A stretch of 55,692 bases of DNA from Pelethousia sp002409725 (GTDB lineage: Bacteria > Bacillota > Clostridia > Christensenellales > CAG-138): NCBI GenBank assembly GCA_937915455.1, contig CALDNN010000039.1:1-55692 (forward strand). The letters run 5' to 3'. Made by a program: the position numbers and the translations under genes. A model generated the notes under the pieces. That model was given only the letters and a program-made list of their open reading frames with translations. It was not told the DNA's origin and searched no databases. Position 1 is the first letter of the stretch; each line of letters opens with the position of its first letter. This document shows positions 31,952-41,273 of this stretch, in pieces.

Positions 31952-32668
31952 ATGATAAAGACCCTGCCCGAGGAATTCGGGCTTTCGCCGCAACTGCCCA
32001 GGCACGTAGGGATTATCATGGATGGCAACGGCCGCTGGGCCCAGAAGCGCGGCTTGCCCCGCCCCATGGGGCACCGGGCTGCCATGGAGCGCCTCAGGGG
32101 CGTGATCCGCCTCTCGAGCGATTTAGGCATCGAGGCCCTTTCCCTCTATGCCTTTTCTACGGAAAACTGGAAGCGGCCCCAAAGCGAGATTGAGGCGCTG
32201 CTGGGTCTCTTTATGGAGTACTTTTTGCGAGAGCTGGAAGCGCTGCATGCTAACGGTGTTTGCATCCGCATTTTGGGCGAAAAGAGCGCCTTCCCGCCCC
32301 GCATCAATGAGGCCATGGCCACAGCAGAGGGGCGAACCGCCGACAACGCCGGGCTCAAGCTCAACATCGCCCTCAACTACGGTAGCCGGGCGGAGGTTGT
32401 GCGGGCTGTCAACCTGCTGGTGGAAAAGGGACGGCCCGTAGACGAAGCCGACCTGATGGCCGCGCTCTATACCGGCGGCTTGCCGGATCTCGATTTGGTG
32501 ATCCGCACCGGGGGCGAGCAGCGGCTATCCAATTTCCTTTTGCTCCAGGCCGCCTATGCGGAACTGGTGTTCGCGGCGGATTTCTTTCCGGATTTTACCG
32601 AGGCACGCTATGCGGACTGCCTGCGGGAGTATCAGCGCCGCAGCCGCCGCTTTGGGGATGTGCGCTGA
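31952..32668 (+). CDS. uppS: Isoprenyl transferase (undecaprenyl diphosphate synthase)
   Basis: This 238-residue cis-prenyltransferase elongates FPP with IPP to the lipid carrier for cell-wall synthesis. The motifs are HVGIIMDGNGRWAQKRG (catalytic Asp), LYAFSTENWKRP, and near the end the substrate site DLVIRTGGEQRLSNFLLLQ plus AELVFAADFFPDF. AAGGAGG lies 5 nt before ATG 31952. It precedes cdsA by 24 nt in the classic uppS-cdsA-dxr-rseP-ispG-polC order. Confidence 0.96.
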   Translation: MIKTLPEEFGLSPQLPRHVGIIMDGNGRWAQKRGLPRPMGHRAAMERLRGVIRLSSDLGIEALSLYAFSTENWKRPQSEIEALLGLFMEYFLRELEALHANGVCIRILGEKSAFPPRINEAMATAEGRTADNAGLKLNIALNYGSRAEVVRAVNLLVEKGRPVDEADLMAALYTGGLPDLDLVIRTGGEQRLSNFLLLQAAYAELVFAADFFPDFTEARYADCLREYQRRSRRFGDVR

Positions 32669-32692
32669 CGTGGGCAATAACGGGGGTAGCAT

Positions 32693-33496
32693 ATGAAGAT
32701 GAGGGTATTGGTAGGCGCGGGGCTGATCCTGCTCTTTGCCGCCATTTTGGTGATCGGCGGCTGGTTCCAGGTGCTGGCCTTTACGGTTGCGGCTGTGATC
32801 AGCATATATGAGATGGGGCGGGCCTGCCGCGCCAAGGGCCTCCATCCCTGCCTTTGGCCGCTATATGCCTTCGCTGCCCTCTATTACGCCGCCTATGCGC
32901 TGCTGGCCCCGGCCTGGCTGGGTGTGCTGGCCCTCTGCTGCTTGCTGGCCCTTTGCACAGAGCGCATCTTCAACCCGGCGCGTACCACGGAGGACGCAAT
33001 TTGTTCGTTGTTTGTTTTCATGTATCCGGCGGCCCTATATGTTACACTGGGCATGGTAGCCAGCCTATCGAAGAGCCTGCTGCTGCTGTGCTTCGCCGCC
33101 CCCCTGATGGGGGATACGGCGGCCTATTTCATCGGTTCCGCCTTTGGCAGGCATAAGCTCTGCCCGCATATCAGCCCCAAAAAAACCGTGGAGGGCAGCG
33201 TGGGCGGCTTCGTCGGCGGCGCGCTGGGGGGCATGCTCACCTATGCGCTGCAAGGCATACCGGCTTTGCATAGCGCCATCACGCCAACGCTCTGGCAGCT
33301 GGCCCTGGCGGGCCTGCTTTGCGGGGGCGTGGGGCAGATCGGCGATCTGTTCGCCTCCACGGTGAAGCGCTGGGCGGATATCAAGGACTATGGGAATATC
33401 TTCCCCGGCCATGGCGGCGTGATGGACCGGCTGGATAGCGTGCTAATGTGCGCGCCGCTGGTCTACGTATGCATGCTGCTGATGTGGCTGCTATAA
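32693..33496 (+). CDS. cdsA: Phosphatidate cytidylyltransferase
   Basis: This 267-residue polytopic membrane enzyme makes CDP-diacylglycerol from phosphatidate and CTP. About seven hydrophobic helices are visible. The CdsA signature is complete: HISPKKTVEGSVGG, GQIGDLFASTVKRWADIKD and the ending IFPGHGGVMDRLDS. GGGGGT precedes ATG 32693. It lies between uppS and dxr with short spacers, as in most Firmicutes. Confidence 0.95.
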   Translation: MKMRVLVGAGLILLFAAILVIGGWFQVLAFTVAAVISIYEMGRACRAKGLHPCLWPLYAFAALYYAAYALLAPAWLGVLALCCLLALCTERIFNPARTTEDAICSLFVFMYPAALYVTLGMVASLSKSLLLLCFAAPLMGDTAAYFIGSAFGRHKLCPHISPKKTVEGSVGGFVGGALGGMLTYALQGIPALHSAITPTLWQLALAGLLCGGVGQIGDLFASTVKRWADIKDYGNIFPGHGGVMDRLDSVLMCAPLVYVCMLLMWLL

Positions 33497-33511
33497 ACTA
33501 ATAAGGAACGC

Positions 33512-34693
33512 ATGAGAAGAAAGATCGTAGTGCTAGGCAGCACGGGCTCCATCGGCAGGCAAACGCTTGAGGTGGCCCGCGCCCTGCCGGATGAATTGGA
33601 AATACTGGCCCTTAGCGCGGATGAAAACGCCGCCGCCCTTTTGGAGCAGGCCCGGGAATTCCGGCCCGCCTACCTGGGCATACGGGATACGGCCAAGGCT
33701 GCCCTGCTGGAGACGGCGGGAGCCGAGGTGGTTACCGGCGAAGACGCCGCCGCGGTATTGGCCGCGCTGCCCGAAGCGGATATCGTGGTCAACGGGGTGA
33801 GCGGCTTTGCGGGGCTCACGCCCCTGCTATCCGCCCTGGAGGCAAAAAAAACCGTGGCCCTGGCCAATAAGGAAAGCATCGTTTGCGCGCACGAGCTGGT
33901 GGAGGCGGCGCTCTTAAAGGGCGGCCGCATCATCCCGGTGGATAGCGAGCAATCCGCCCTTTACCAATGCCTGCAATGCGGGGAGAGCCGGGAGGTTTCC
34001 CGCTTGCTGCTCACGGCCTCGGGCGGGCCTTTCCGCACTTATACAAAAGAGCAGCTCGCACGGGTCACAGCTGCGGATGCCCTACACCACCCCACCTGGC
34101 AAATGGGCAAAAAAGTCACCATCGACAGCGCCAGCCTTTTCAACAAGGGGCTGGAGGTAATGGAGGCGGCCTATCTTTTTCACCTGCCCGGCGAAAAGAT
34201 CGAGGTGCTGATCCACCCCGAATCCGTCGTGCATTCGCTGGTGGAATTCGCGGATGGCTCCACCATCGCCCAATTGAGCGCGCCGGATATGCGCCTGCCC
34301 ATCCAGTATGCCCTTATGCTTACAGAGCGCCGCGCGGCCGGCTTCGGCCGGCTGGATCTCGCCAAAGCCGGGGCCCTGCGCTTTGAAGCGCCGGATTTTG
34401 ACAGATTCCCGGCCCTGCCGCTGGCCTACGCAGCCTTGAAGGAGGGCGGGACGCTGCCCATCGCCTACAACGGGGCAAATGAAATCGCGGCAGCGCTGTT
34501 TTTAGAAGGGAAGCTGGGCTTTTTGGATATCCCCGTTTTGGTGGAGCACGCGATGGCCAAAATAGAACTGGGCAAGCCGCAAACGCTTTCAGATGTGCTG
34601 GCGATCGACGCTGCGGCGCGGCGGCTCGCTCTAGAAAAGGCCGCAGGGATGGATTCGCATATGGCGGATAAGATCGAAAGGAAGGGCACTTGA
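33512..34693 (+). CDS. dxr: 1-deoxy-D-xylulose 5-phosphate reductoisomerase
   Basis: This 393-residue second enzyme of the MEP isoprenoid pathway makes 2-C-methylerythritol 4-phosphate with NADPH. It shows the N-terminal GSTGSIGRQTLE dinucleotide motif, LANKESIVCA, the metal and substrate site PVDSEQSALYQCL, TASGGPFR and HPTWQMGKKVTIDSASLFNK. AAGGA precedes ATG 33512. Its TGA overlaps the TTG start of rseP. Together with ispG and uppS in the same run, it links isoprenoid supply to cell-wall lipid carrier synthesis. Confidence 0.97.
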   Translation: MRRKIVVLGSTGSIGRQTLEVARALPDELEILALSADENAAALLEQAREFRPAYLGIRDTAKAALLETAGAEVVTGEDAAAVLAALPEADIVVNGVSGFAGLTPLLSALEAKKTVALANKESIVCAHELVEAALLKGGRIIPVDSEQSALYQCLQCGESREVSRLLLTASGGPFRTYTKEQLARVTAADALHHPTWQMGKKVTIDSASLFNKGLEVMEAAYLFHLPGEKIEVLIHPESVVHSLVEFADGSTIAQLSAPDMRLPIQYALMLTERRAAGFGRLDLAKAGALRFEAPDFDRFPALPLAYAALKEGGTLPIAYNGANEIAAALFLEGKLGFLDIPVLVEHAMAKIELGKPQTLSDVLAIDAAARRLALEKAAGMDSHMADKIERKGT

Positions 34694-35730
34694 CGAATTT
34701 TCTCTCTATTTTAGGCGCTCTGCTATTGCTCACGGTGTTCGTAGCGGTGCATGAGCTGGGCCATTACCTGGCGGGTAGGCTGTTGGGCTTTGGCATTTTG
34801 GAATACGCCATCGGCATGGGGCCGGTGGTGCTCAAAAAGGTGAAAAGCGGCATCCAGTACTCCATCCGCGCACTGCCGCTGGGCGGTATGTGCCGCTTTT
34901 ACGGCGAGGATGAGGATGTGCCCGAGGGCGCGGCCGCCGGCATGATCCCCTTCAGCGCGCAAAAGCTCTGGAAGCGGGCTGTGGTGGTGGCGTCTGGGCC
35001 GGTAATGAACATCCTGCTTTCCGTGGTTTTCGCGGCGGTGAGCCTGGGCGCGTTCGGCGATTTTGTGGCCGAGGTGCAGGAGTTCTCCTACGAAAACTCA
35101 GCCGCAGAGGCCGCAGGCATGCAGACGGGGGATATGATCTATGCCGTGGAGGGCGAGCGGCTTTTAAGTTACAGCGAGGCCGTGCCCGCCATCCGTGCGG
35201 CAAACCCCGATGAAATGGAGATCACCGTGCTTCGGGAGGGCAAAAAGGTGCACCTCACCCTGCACGATATTTACGACGCAGAGGCGGGCTATAACCGCAT
35301 CGGCGTAAACATCGGCGCGGCGCGCCGCACCTACGGTTTCTTTGGAGCCATCGCCGATTCCTTCGGCTATGTGTTCGCCATAGTGCGCGAGATGTTTCAG
35401 GCCCTGGGCCGCATGGTGACCAGCGGCGTGCAGGAGGGGGATGTGATGGGCCCGGTGGGCACCATCACGGTGATGAGCGAATTCGTGCGTTACGGCTGGG
35501 AGACCATGCTGCGCATGGCCCTCTTGGTGAGCGCGAACCTAGGCATCCTCAACATCCTGCCCCTGCCCGGCCTCGATGGGGGCCGATTGGCCTTCATGGC
35601 CGTGGAGGGTGTGCGCGGTAAGCCCGTGCCGCCTGAAAAGGAGGGCATGGTGCACTTCGTGGGCCTGGCGCTGCTCTTTGGGCTGGTGATTCTGCTCACG
35701 GTCAAGGATATCCAGGGCTTGCTGGGGTGA
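34690..35730 (+). CDS. rseP: RIP-type zinc metalloprotease RseP
   Basis: This 346-residue site-2 protease family member cleaves transmembrane regulators within the membrane. The zinc motif HELGH is at residues 21-25 in the first helix, a PDZ domain spans about 115-200, and the third ligand lies in NILPLPGLDGGR near residue 293. The start is TTG 34690 overlapping the dxr stop. It is shorter than E. coli RseP and has one PDZ domain, as usual for Firmicutes (RasP). Gene position between dxr and ispG is canonical. Confidence 0.94.
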   Translation: MTNFLSILGALLLLTVFVAVHELGHYLAGRLLGFGILEYAIGMGPVVLKKVKSGIQYSIRALPLGGMCRFYGEDEDVPEGAAAGMIPFSAQKLWKRAVVVASGPVMNILLSVVFAAVSLGAFGDFVAEVQEFSYENSAAEAAGMQTGDMIYAVEGERLLSYSEAVPAIRAANPDEMEITVLREGKKVHLTLHDIYDAEAGYNRIGVNIGAARRTYGFFGAIADSFGYVFAIVREMFQALGRMVTSGVQEGDVMGPVGTITVMSEFVRYGWETMLRMALLVSANLGILNILPLPGLDGGRLAFMAVEGVRGKPVPPEKEGMVHFVGLALLFGLVILLTVKDIQGLLG

Positions 35731-35740
35731 GGCGAGACTG

Positions 35741-36799
35741 ATGCAAAGGCACAATACCAAAAAGGTGACGGCTGGGGGCGTGGCCATCGGCGGCGGCGCG
35801 CCGATTACCATCCAGTCCATGACCAATACGGATACGCGGGATGTGGAAGCCACCCTGGTCCAGATCGGCCTTTTGGCCAGGGCCGGGTGTGATATCGTAC
35901 GCTGTACCGTACCGGATAAAACGGCGGCGCTGGCTCTGCGCTCCATTAAGGACGGCTGCTCCCTTCCCTTGGTGGCGGATATCCACTTCGATCATCGCTT
36001 GGCCATCCTGGCCATGGAGAACGGGGCGGATAAGATCCGCATCAACCCGGGTAACATCGGTGGGCCGGCCAAGGTGCGGGAACTTACGGCCTGCGCCAAG
36101 GCGCACGGCGTACCCATCCGCATCGGTGTGAACGCCGGGTCGCTGGAAAAGGAGCTATACCAGAAGTATGGCGGGGCCACGCCGCAAGCTATGGTGGAGA
36201 GTGCCCTTTCCCACGCGGCGCTGTTGGAGGCGGAGGGCTTTTACGAGATCGTGATCTCTCTCAAAGCTTCTGGCGTGGAGGATACGGTGGCGGCCTATGA
36301 GGCTTTGGCCGAAGCCTGCCCCTATCCCCTGCACATCGGCATTACGGAAGCGGGCAGCGGCCCGGCCGGCTTGGTGAAATCCGCGGCTGGGCTGGGGATT
36401 TTGTTGCACGAGGGCCTGGGCGATACCCTGCGCATCTCCCTCACGGGCGAGCCCGTACAGGAGGTGGAAGCGGCGCGGCATCTGCTAAGGGCTATGGGCC
36501 TGCGCAAGGAGGGGGTGGAGATCGTTTCCTGCCCCACCTGCGGCCGCACGGGGTTTGACCTCTTGCCCATTGTCCGTAGGGTGGAGGAAGCCCTGCCCAA
36601 GGATGGGACCTATCTGAAAGTAGCGGTGATGGGCTGCGCGGTCAACGGGCCGGGCGAGGCCCGGGACGCGGATGTGGGTGTGGCCTTTGGCGGAAATCGG
36701 GGCGTATTGTTCGCCGGGGGCGAGCAATTGGCGGCTTATCCGCAGGAGCAGGCCGTGGAGGCCCTGATCGCGGAAGCCAAGCGCCGTTTGGCGCGATAG
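35741..36799 (+). CDS. ispG: 4-hydroxy-3-methylbut-2-enyl diphosphate synthase
   Basis: This 352-residue penultimate MEP-pathway enzyme uses a 4Fe-4S cluster to make HMBPP. It opens with RHNTKKVTAGGVAIGGGAP and SMTNTDTRD. The cluster ligands are visible as SCPTCGRTGFD and AVMGCAVNGPGEA. GGCGAGA precedes ATG 35741. It follows rseP by 10 nt and precedes polC by 32 nt. It is slightly short at the C-terminus but no motif is missing. Confidence 0.96.
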   Translation: MQRHNTKKVTAGGVAIGGGAPITIQSMTNTDTRDVEATLVQIGLLARAGCDIVRCTVPDKTAALALRSIKDGCSLPLVADIHFDHRLAILAMENGADKIRINPGNIGGPAKVRELTACAKAHGVPIRIGVNAGSLEKELYQKYGGATPQAMVESALSHAALLEAEGFYEIVISLKASGVEDTVAAYEALAEACPYPLHIGITEAGSGPAGLVKSAAGLGILLHEGLGDTLRISLTGEPVQEVEAARHLLRAMGLRKEGVEIVSCPTCGRTGFDLLPIVRRVEEALPKDGTYLKVAVMGCAVNGPGEARDADVGVAFGGNRGVLFAGGEQLAAYPQEQAVEALIAEAKRRLAR

Positions 36800-36831
36800 A
36801 CATACGATAATCATGGGGAAAACGGGGAATC

Positions 36832-39800
36832 ATGGAAGCGGGACTCAACGAACTCTTTGAGCGCAACGGCGCGCCGGGCGCGCGGCTGCTCTCGGCCAAA
36901 TTGATCGAAAAAGAAAAAAAGCTGCTGGCCACCGTAGAGGTGGGCAGCCTTTTGACGATGGGCCGCATGGCGGCCATTCAGAGGGGCCTGTGCGAGGCCA
37001 TGGGCTGCGCCACACAGGTGGATTATTGCTTTTGCGGCCCGGCCGAATCCCTCCTCGCGGGGCGGGACGAGGCTCTTTTAACGGCCCTCTGCCAGAGCTT
37101 TATGGAGCTGTGGCCCACGGCCCGGCCCGCCCTGGCATGTTCCCGTTGGCGCTTCGAGGGCGAGGGCGAGGCGGTGATCGCCGTAGCGCCAGAGCTCTTG
37201 GATCTGGCGGCGGAGCCGCGCGCGCTGCGGGCCGCAGCCGATTTTTATAAGCGGGCCTACGGCCTGAATCTGCGCCTTCGGGTAGAGGCGGACGCCTCTA
37301 TCGAGGCCCCGGCCCCGGCCAGGGAGGCCGAAGCAGAGGGCCAGGCTGCGCAGATGACAAAAAAAAGCGGCCCGGCTTCCAAAAAGAAGGCGGCCGCGGC
37401 GGATAGAGCGGGTGTGCTTTACGGAAAGACCATCAAGCGCAATGCCATGATCCGCCAGAGCGAAGTGAAGGAGGATTCCGGCCGGGTGGTGATCGGCGGC
37501 GCGCTGACCAACCTTGACCTGCGGCCCACCAAAACCGGTGCGCACATTCTCACCTTCGCCATTAGCGACAACAGCAATACCCTGCCCTGCAAGATGTTCC
37601 TTAGGGAGGGCGGGCAAAAGCTTGCCGATGATATCAACGCTGCCGCTAAAAAGGGCGAATGGCTCTTGGTGAGCGGCGATTACAACATGGATGAATTCCT
37701 CCACCGTATGTGCGTGCACGTGCGGGATATCGGCTCCTTCAGCGTACCCAAAAGGGAGGATCAGGCGCCAGAAAAGCGGGTGGAGCTGCACCTGCATACC
37801 AAGATGAGCAGCATGGATGGCCTTACCAACGTAAAGGAGGCCATCGCCACGGCTGCCCGCTGGGGCCATAAGGCCGTCGCCATTACGGATCACGGCGTGG
37901 TGCACGCCTTCCCGGATGCCGTATCCGCTGCAGATAAGCTGACCAAGGGCGGTCAGGAGATCAAAGCTATTTTGGGCGTGGAGGGTTACCTGCTGCCCGA
38001 TTGCCTGCTGGCCGAGCGGCCCAAGGAATACGCAGCCATCGCCGTGACGGCGGCCCCAGCCTTTAAGCTGGACGACCTGTTCGAGATCGCGGCCGTGCGC
38101 TTTGATGAAAGCGGTATTTCCGATGAGCTGCGCCTGGTGGTGGATTGCGGGGCCATCCTTCCTGAAAGTTTGCGGCAGGAGGACCTCAGCCCCGAGGCGG
38201 TGGCGGAGGGCAAATGCGTGAAGGAAGCGCTGGAAACCCTGCTGGCCTTTATCCGCGGGGCCTGCCCCGTGGCCTTTGGCCCCGAGGCCTTGCACCTGCT
38301 TTGCGCCTACGGCGAGCGCCATAGCTTGGAGCTGCCCCGCCGCTATGCAGATGGACGCACGCTGGCGCATTACCTTAGACGGGAGGTCAAAGAACCCGAG
38401 CTTGCGGCCTATCTGGCCTGCTTCGGCCTGGAAGCTCCCGGCCCCGGTGCGCTGGCGCGCGCACGGGCTGCTGCAGCGCTCTTTAGCCGCCTGCTGCCCG
38501 AGATGGCGAATCGGGGGGCGATGCAGATCCCCCTCTTTGACGCGCTTGAGCAGGTGGATACCAAGGCCAAGCGCCGCACCTACCACATCATCCTCATCGC
38601 CAAAAACCACGAGGGCTTAAAAAACCTTTACCGCCTGGTCTCCTATGCGCATCTGGAGCACCTGCGCAAGGTGCCCCGTATTCCCAAGAGCCTGCTGTTG
38701 ATGCACCGCGAGGGGATTATCGCAGGCACAGCCTGCGAGGCGGGCGAGCTCTTCCGCGCCATGTTGGAAGGGGCGTCGGAGGCGGAGCTGGAAACCATCG
38801 CCAATATGTACGACTTCCTCGAAATACAGCCCATCGCCAACAACGCCTTTTTGCTGCGCAATGAAAAGGTGGCGGATGAGGAGGGCTTAAGGGATCTTAA
38901 TTGCCGCATCGTAAAGCTGGGCGAACGCCTGGGCAAGCCCGTGGTGGCCACGGGGGATGTGCATTTCCTCGAGCCGGAGCACGCGGTCTTCCGCAGCATC
39001 ATCATGCATGCCCGCGGCTTTGACGATGCGGAGCAGCAGGCCCCGCTGTATTTTAAGACCACGGAAGAAATGCTGGCGGAATTCGCCTACCTTGGCGAGG
39101 ATAAGGCCCGCGAGGTGGTGGTGAAGAACCCGGGCGCCATTGCCGATAGCTGTGAGCGGCTCAAGCCCTTCCTTTCCGAAAAGAGTACCTACGCACCTAC
39201 CTTCCCCGGCGCGGAGGACGAGCTACGCAATATGGCCTTGACCCGCGCCCACGAGATCTATGGCGACCCCCTGCCCGAGGTGGTGCAAAAGCGGCTCGAT
39301 AAGGAGCTCAATTCCATCATCGGCAACGGCTACGCCTCGCTCTACCTCATGGCGCAAAGGCTGGTACAAAAGTCCATGTCCGACGGCTACCTGGTAGGCT
39401 CGCGTGGTTCCGTGGGCAGCTCCTTTGTGGCCAATATGGCGGGCATCACCGAGGTCAACGCCCTGCAGCCGCATTATGTATGCCCACACTGCCAATTCAG
39501 CGATTTTGATGTGGACCGCACCAAATACGCCTGCGGCGTGGACATGCCCCACCGGGCCTGCCCCAACTGTGGCGAGCCGCTGATGAAGCTGGGCTATGAG
39601 ATCCCCTTCGAAACCTTCCTGGGCTTCAAGGGGGATAAGACCCCGGATATCGACCTGAATTTTTCCGGCGAATACCAGCCGGTGGCCCATAAATTTACCG
39701 AAACCATGTTCGGCGAGGGTCACGCCTTCCGCGCCGGCACCATTTCGGGCGTCAAGGATAAAACTGTATACGGTTATGTGCGCGCCTGGTGCGAGGAAAA

Positions 39801-41064
39801 CGAGCTGACCCCCTCTAAGGAGGAGATCGACCGCCTGGTTGCGGGCTGCGCCGGGGTTAAAAAGACCACCGGCCAGCACCCGGGCGGCATCGTTATCGTG
39901 CCCGAGGAAAACGATATTATGGAATTCACACCCATCCAGCGCCCCGCGGATAAGACGGATGTGGATGTGATCACCACCCATTTTGATTTCCATGCCATGG
40001 ACGATCGGCTGGTCAAGCTCGATATCCTGGGGCACGACGACCCTACCGCCCTGCGCATGCTGCAGGATTTGACCGGGCTAGACCCCAAAACCATCCCCCT
40101 GGACGATAAGGAGACCATGGCCCTTTTCTCCACGGCGGAGCCGCTCTGCTGCGATCTGTCCGAGCTGGGCTGCGACGTGGGCTCTATCGCCATACCGGAA
40201 TTCGGCACGGGCTTTGTTAGGCAGATGCTGATGGATACCAGGCCCACCACCATGGAGGAGCTGGTGCGCATCGCCGGCCTCTCTCACGGCACGGATGTTT
40301 GGCTGGGCAACGCGCAGGATCTGGTGCTGGGCGGCACCGCCACCCTGAACGACGTGATCTGCACGCGCGACGATATCATGAATTACCTAATCCTTAGGGG
40401 CGGCGAGCCGGCTATCTCCTTTAAGACCATGGAGAGCGTACGCAAGGGCAGGGGCCTCACCGAGGAGATGGAAGCGGCCATGCGGGCCATCGATACGCCG
40501 GAATGGTTCATCGAATCCTGCAAAAAGATCAAGTATATGTTCCCCAGGGCGCACGCGGCCGCCTATGTGATGATGGCCTTCCGCATAGCCTATTACAAGG
40601 TGCATATGCCGCTCGCGTTCTATGCGGTATATTATACCGTCCGTGCGGATGCCTTCGATATCGCCGAGGCCCGGGGCGGGGCAGAGGCCGTGCTCAGAAA
40701 CATCAAGGCCCTGAAGAAAAAGGGCAACGACATTGAGCCAAAGGAGGCAGACCTGCTGGTCATCCTGGAAGTGGTATACGAGATGAACAAGCGGGGTATC
40801 GAGCTTTTGCCCGTTGATCTTTACAAGAGCGCCGCGCGGGAATTTCGCATCGAGGACGGCAAGCTTAGGCCGCCCTTCTCGGCCGTGGCCGGCGTAGGGC
40901 AAAACGCGGCGGATGCCGTGGCCCGGGCAGGCCAAAAGGGGCCCTATATCTCCATTGAGGATTTCCGCTCCCGCAGCGGGGCCAACAGCGCCGTGGTGCA
41001 ATCCCTCAGGGATCTTGGCGTGCTGGACGGACTGCCCGAGACCAACCAGCTCACCCTGTTTTGA
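36832..41064 (+). CDS. polC: DNA polymerase III PolC with a degenerate proofreading domain
   Basis: This 1410-residue PolC is the replicative polymerase of Gram-positive bacteria. An N-terminal domain and an Ala-rich linker (~150-195) are followed by an OB fold. The PHP domain includes ELHLHTKMSSMDG at about 318-330 and AITDHGVVHAFPDA at about 350-363. Polymerase motifs such as GSRGSVGSSFVAN, TPDIDLNFSGEYQP, KTTGQHPGGIVIVP and FPRAHAAAYVMMAFRIAYYK are intact. Between residues ~399 and 555, where B. subtilis PolC has its DnaQ-like exonuclease, the fold is recognisable but catalytic residues are lost: FDVETTG is IAVTAAP (403-409), AHNASFD is AFGPEAL (481-487), and the IYDTEA region is LARARA (541-546). 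Proofreading by this protein is therefore not expected. Confidence 0.95.
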   Translation: MEAGLNELFERNGAPGARLLSAKLIEKEKKLLATVEVGSLLTMGRMAAIQRGLCEAMGCATQVDYCFCGPAESLLAGRDEALLTALCQSFMELWPTARPALACSRWRFEGEGEAVIAVAPELLDLAAEPRALRAAADFYKRAYGLNLRLRVEADASIEAPAPAREAEAEGQAAQMTKKSGPASKKKAAAADRAGVLYGKTIKRNAMIRQSEVKEDSGRVVIGGALTNLDLRPTKTGAHILTFAISDNSNTLPCKMFLREGGQKLADDINAAAKKGEWLLVSGDYNMDEFLHRMCVHVRDIGSFSVPKREDQAPEKRVELHLHTKMSSMDGLTNVKEAIATAARWGHKAVAITDHGVVHAFPDAVSAADKLTKGGQEIKAILGVEGYLLPDCLLAERPKEYAAIAVTAAPAFKLDDLFEIAAVRFDESGISDELRLVVDCGAILPESLRQEDLSPEAVAEGKCVKEALETLLAFIRGACPVAFGPEALHLLCAYGERHSLELPRRYADGRTLAHYLRREVKEPELAAYLACFGLEAPGPGALARARAAAALFSRLLPEMANRGAMQIPLFDALEQVDTKAKRRTYHIILIAKNHEGLKNLYRLVSYAHLEHLRKVPRIPKSLLLMHREGIIAGTACEAGELFRAMLEGASEAELETIANMYDFLEIQPIANNAFLLRNEKVADEEGLRDLNCRIVKLGERLGKPVVATGDVHFLEPEHAVFRSIIMHARGFDDAEQQAPLYFKTTEEMLAEFAYLGEDKAREVVVKNPGAIADSCERLKPFLSEKSTYAPTFPGAEDELRNMALTRAHEIYGDPLPEVVQKRLDKELNSIIGNGYASLYLMAQRLVQKSMSDGYLVGSRGSVGSSFVANMAGITEVNALQPHYVCPHCQFSDFDVDRTKYACGVDMPHRACPNCGEPLMKLGYEIPFETFLGFKGDKTPDIDLNFSGEYQPVAHKFTETMFGEGHAFRAGTISGVKDKTVYGYVRAWCEENELTPSKEEIDRLVAGCAGVKKTTGQHPGGIVIVPEENDIMEFTPIQRPADKTDVDVITTHFDFHAMDDRLVKLDILGHDDPTALRMLQDLTGLDPKTIPLDDKETMALFSTAEPLCCDLSELGCDVGSIAIPEFGTGFVRQMLMDTRPTTMEELVRIAGLSHGTDVWLGNAQDLVLGGTATLNDVICTRDDIMNYLILRGGEPAISFKTMESVRKGRGLTEEMEAAMRAIDTPEWFIESCKKIKYMFPRAHAAAYVMMAFRIAYYKVHMPLAFYAVYYTVRADAFDIAEARGGAEAVLRNIKALKKKGNDIEPKEADLLVILEVVYEMNKRGIELLPVDLYKSAAREFRIEDGKLRPPFSAVAGVGQNAADAVARAGQKGPYISIEDFRSRSGANSAVVQSLRDLGVLDGLPETNQLTLF

Positions 41065-41138
41065 CAAAAGGCGCTATTCTTCACGGCGCTTCAAAGGCCG
41101 CAAGACCGGCCGCCCATCGCAAAAGCCCAAGATTCCTC

Positions 41139-41167
41139 TTGCTTATGGCCCGCGTTTATGGTATAAT
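41139..41167 (+). promoter_or_regulatory. Promoter of the rimP-nusA-infB operon
   Basis: TTGCTT (41139-41144) and TATAAT (41162-41167) are 17 nt apart. It fires into a ~100-nt leader holding a terminator-like hairpin before rimP. Confidence 0.7.
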
Positions 41168-41202
41168 TCCGGATGTTGGGCAGCATAAGCTGTATGCGTA
41201 CA

Positions 41203-41235
41203 AAAAGAGTGGGCAAAACCCGCTCTTTTGTTTTG
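41203..41235 (+). terminator. Terminator-like hairpin in the rimP leader (possible attenuator)
   Basis: AAAAGAGTGGG pairs with CCCGCTCTTTT around loop CAAAA (one G-T pair), followed by GTTTTG. It lies about 30 nt after the predicted start of transcription and 38 nt before rimP. It could stop polC read-through, act as an attenuator for the nusA operon, or both. Confidence 0.6.
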
Positions 41236-41273
41236 AGGGGCGGGCGTACCGCCTTGCATAGACTGGAGAAAGC

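Noticed and set aside
37078..38610. 510-codon minus-strand frame inside polC
   Set aside because: Antisense shadow of polC. I also asked whether it could explain the odd exonuclease region (overlapping-gene constraint), but it has no domain and no initiation signal.
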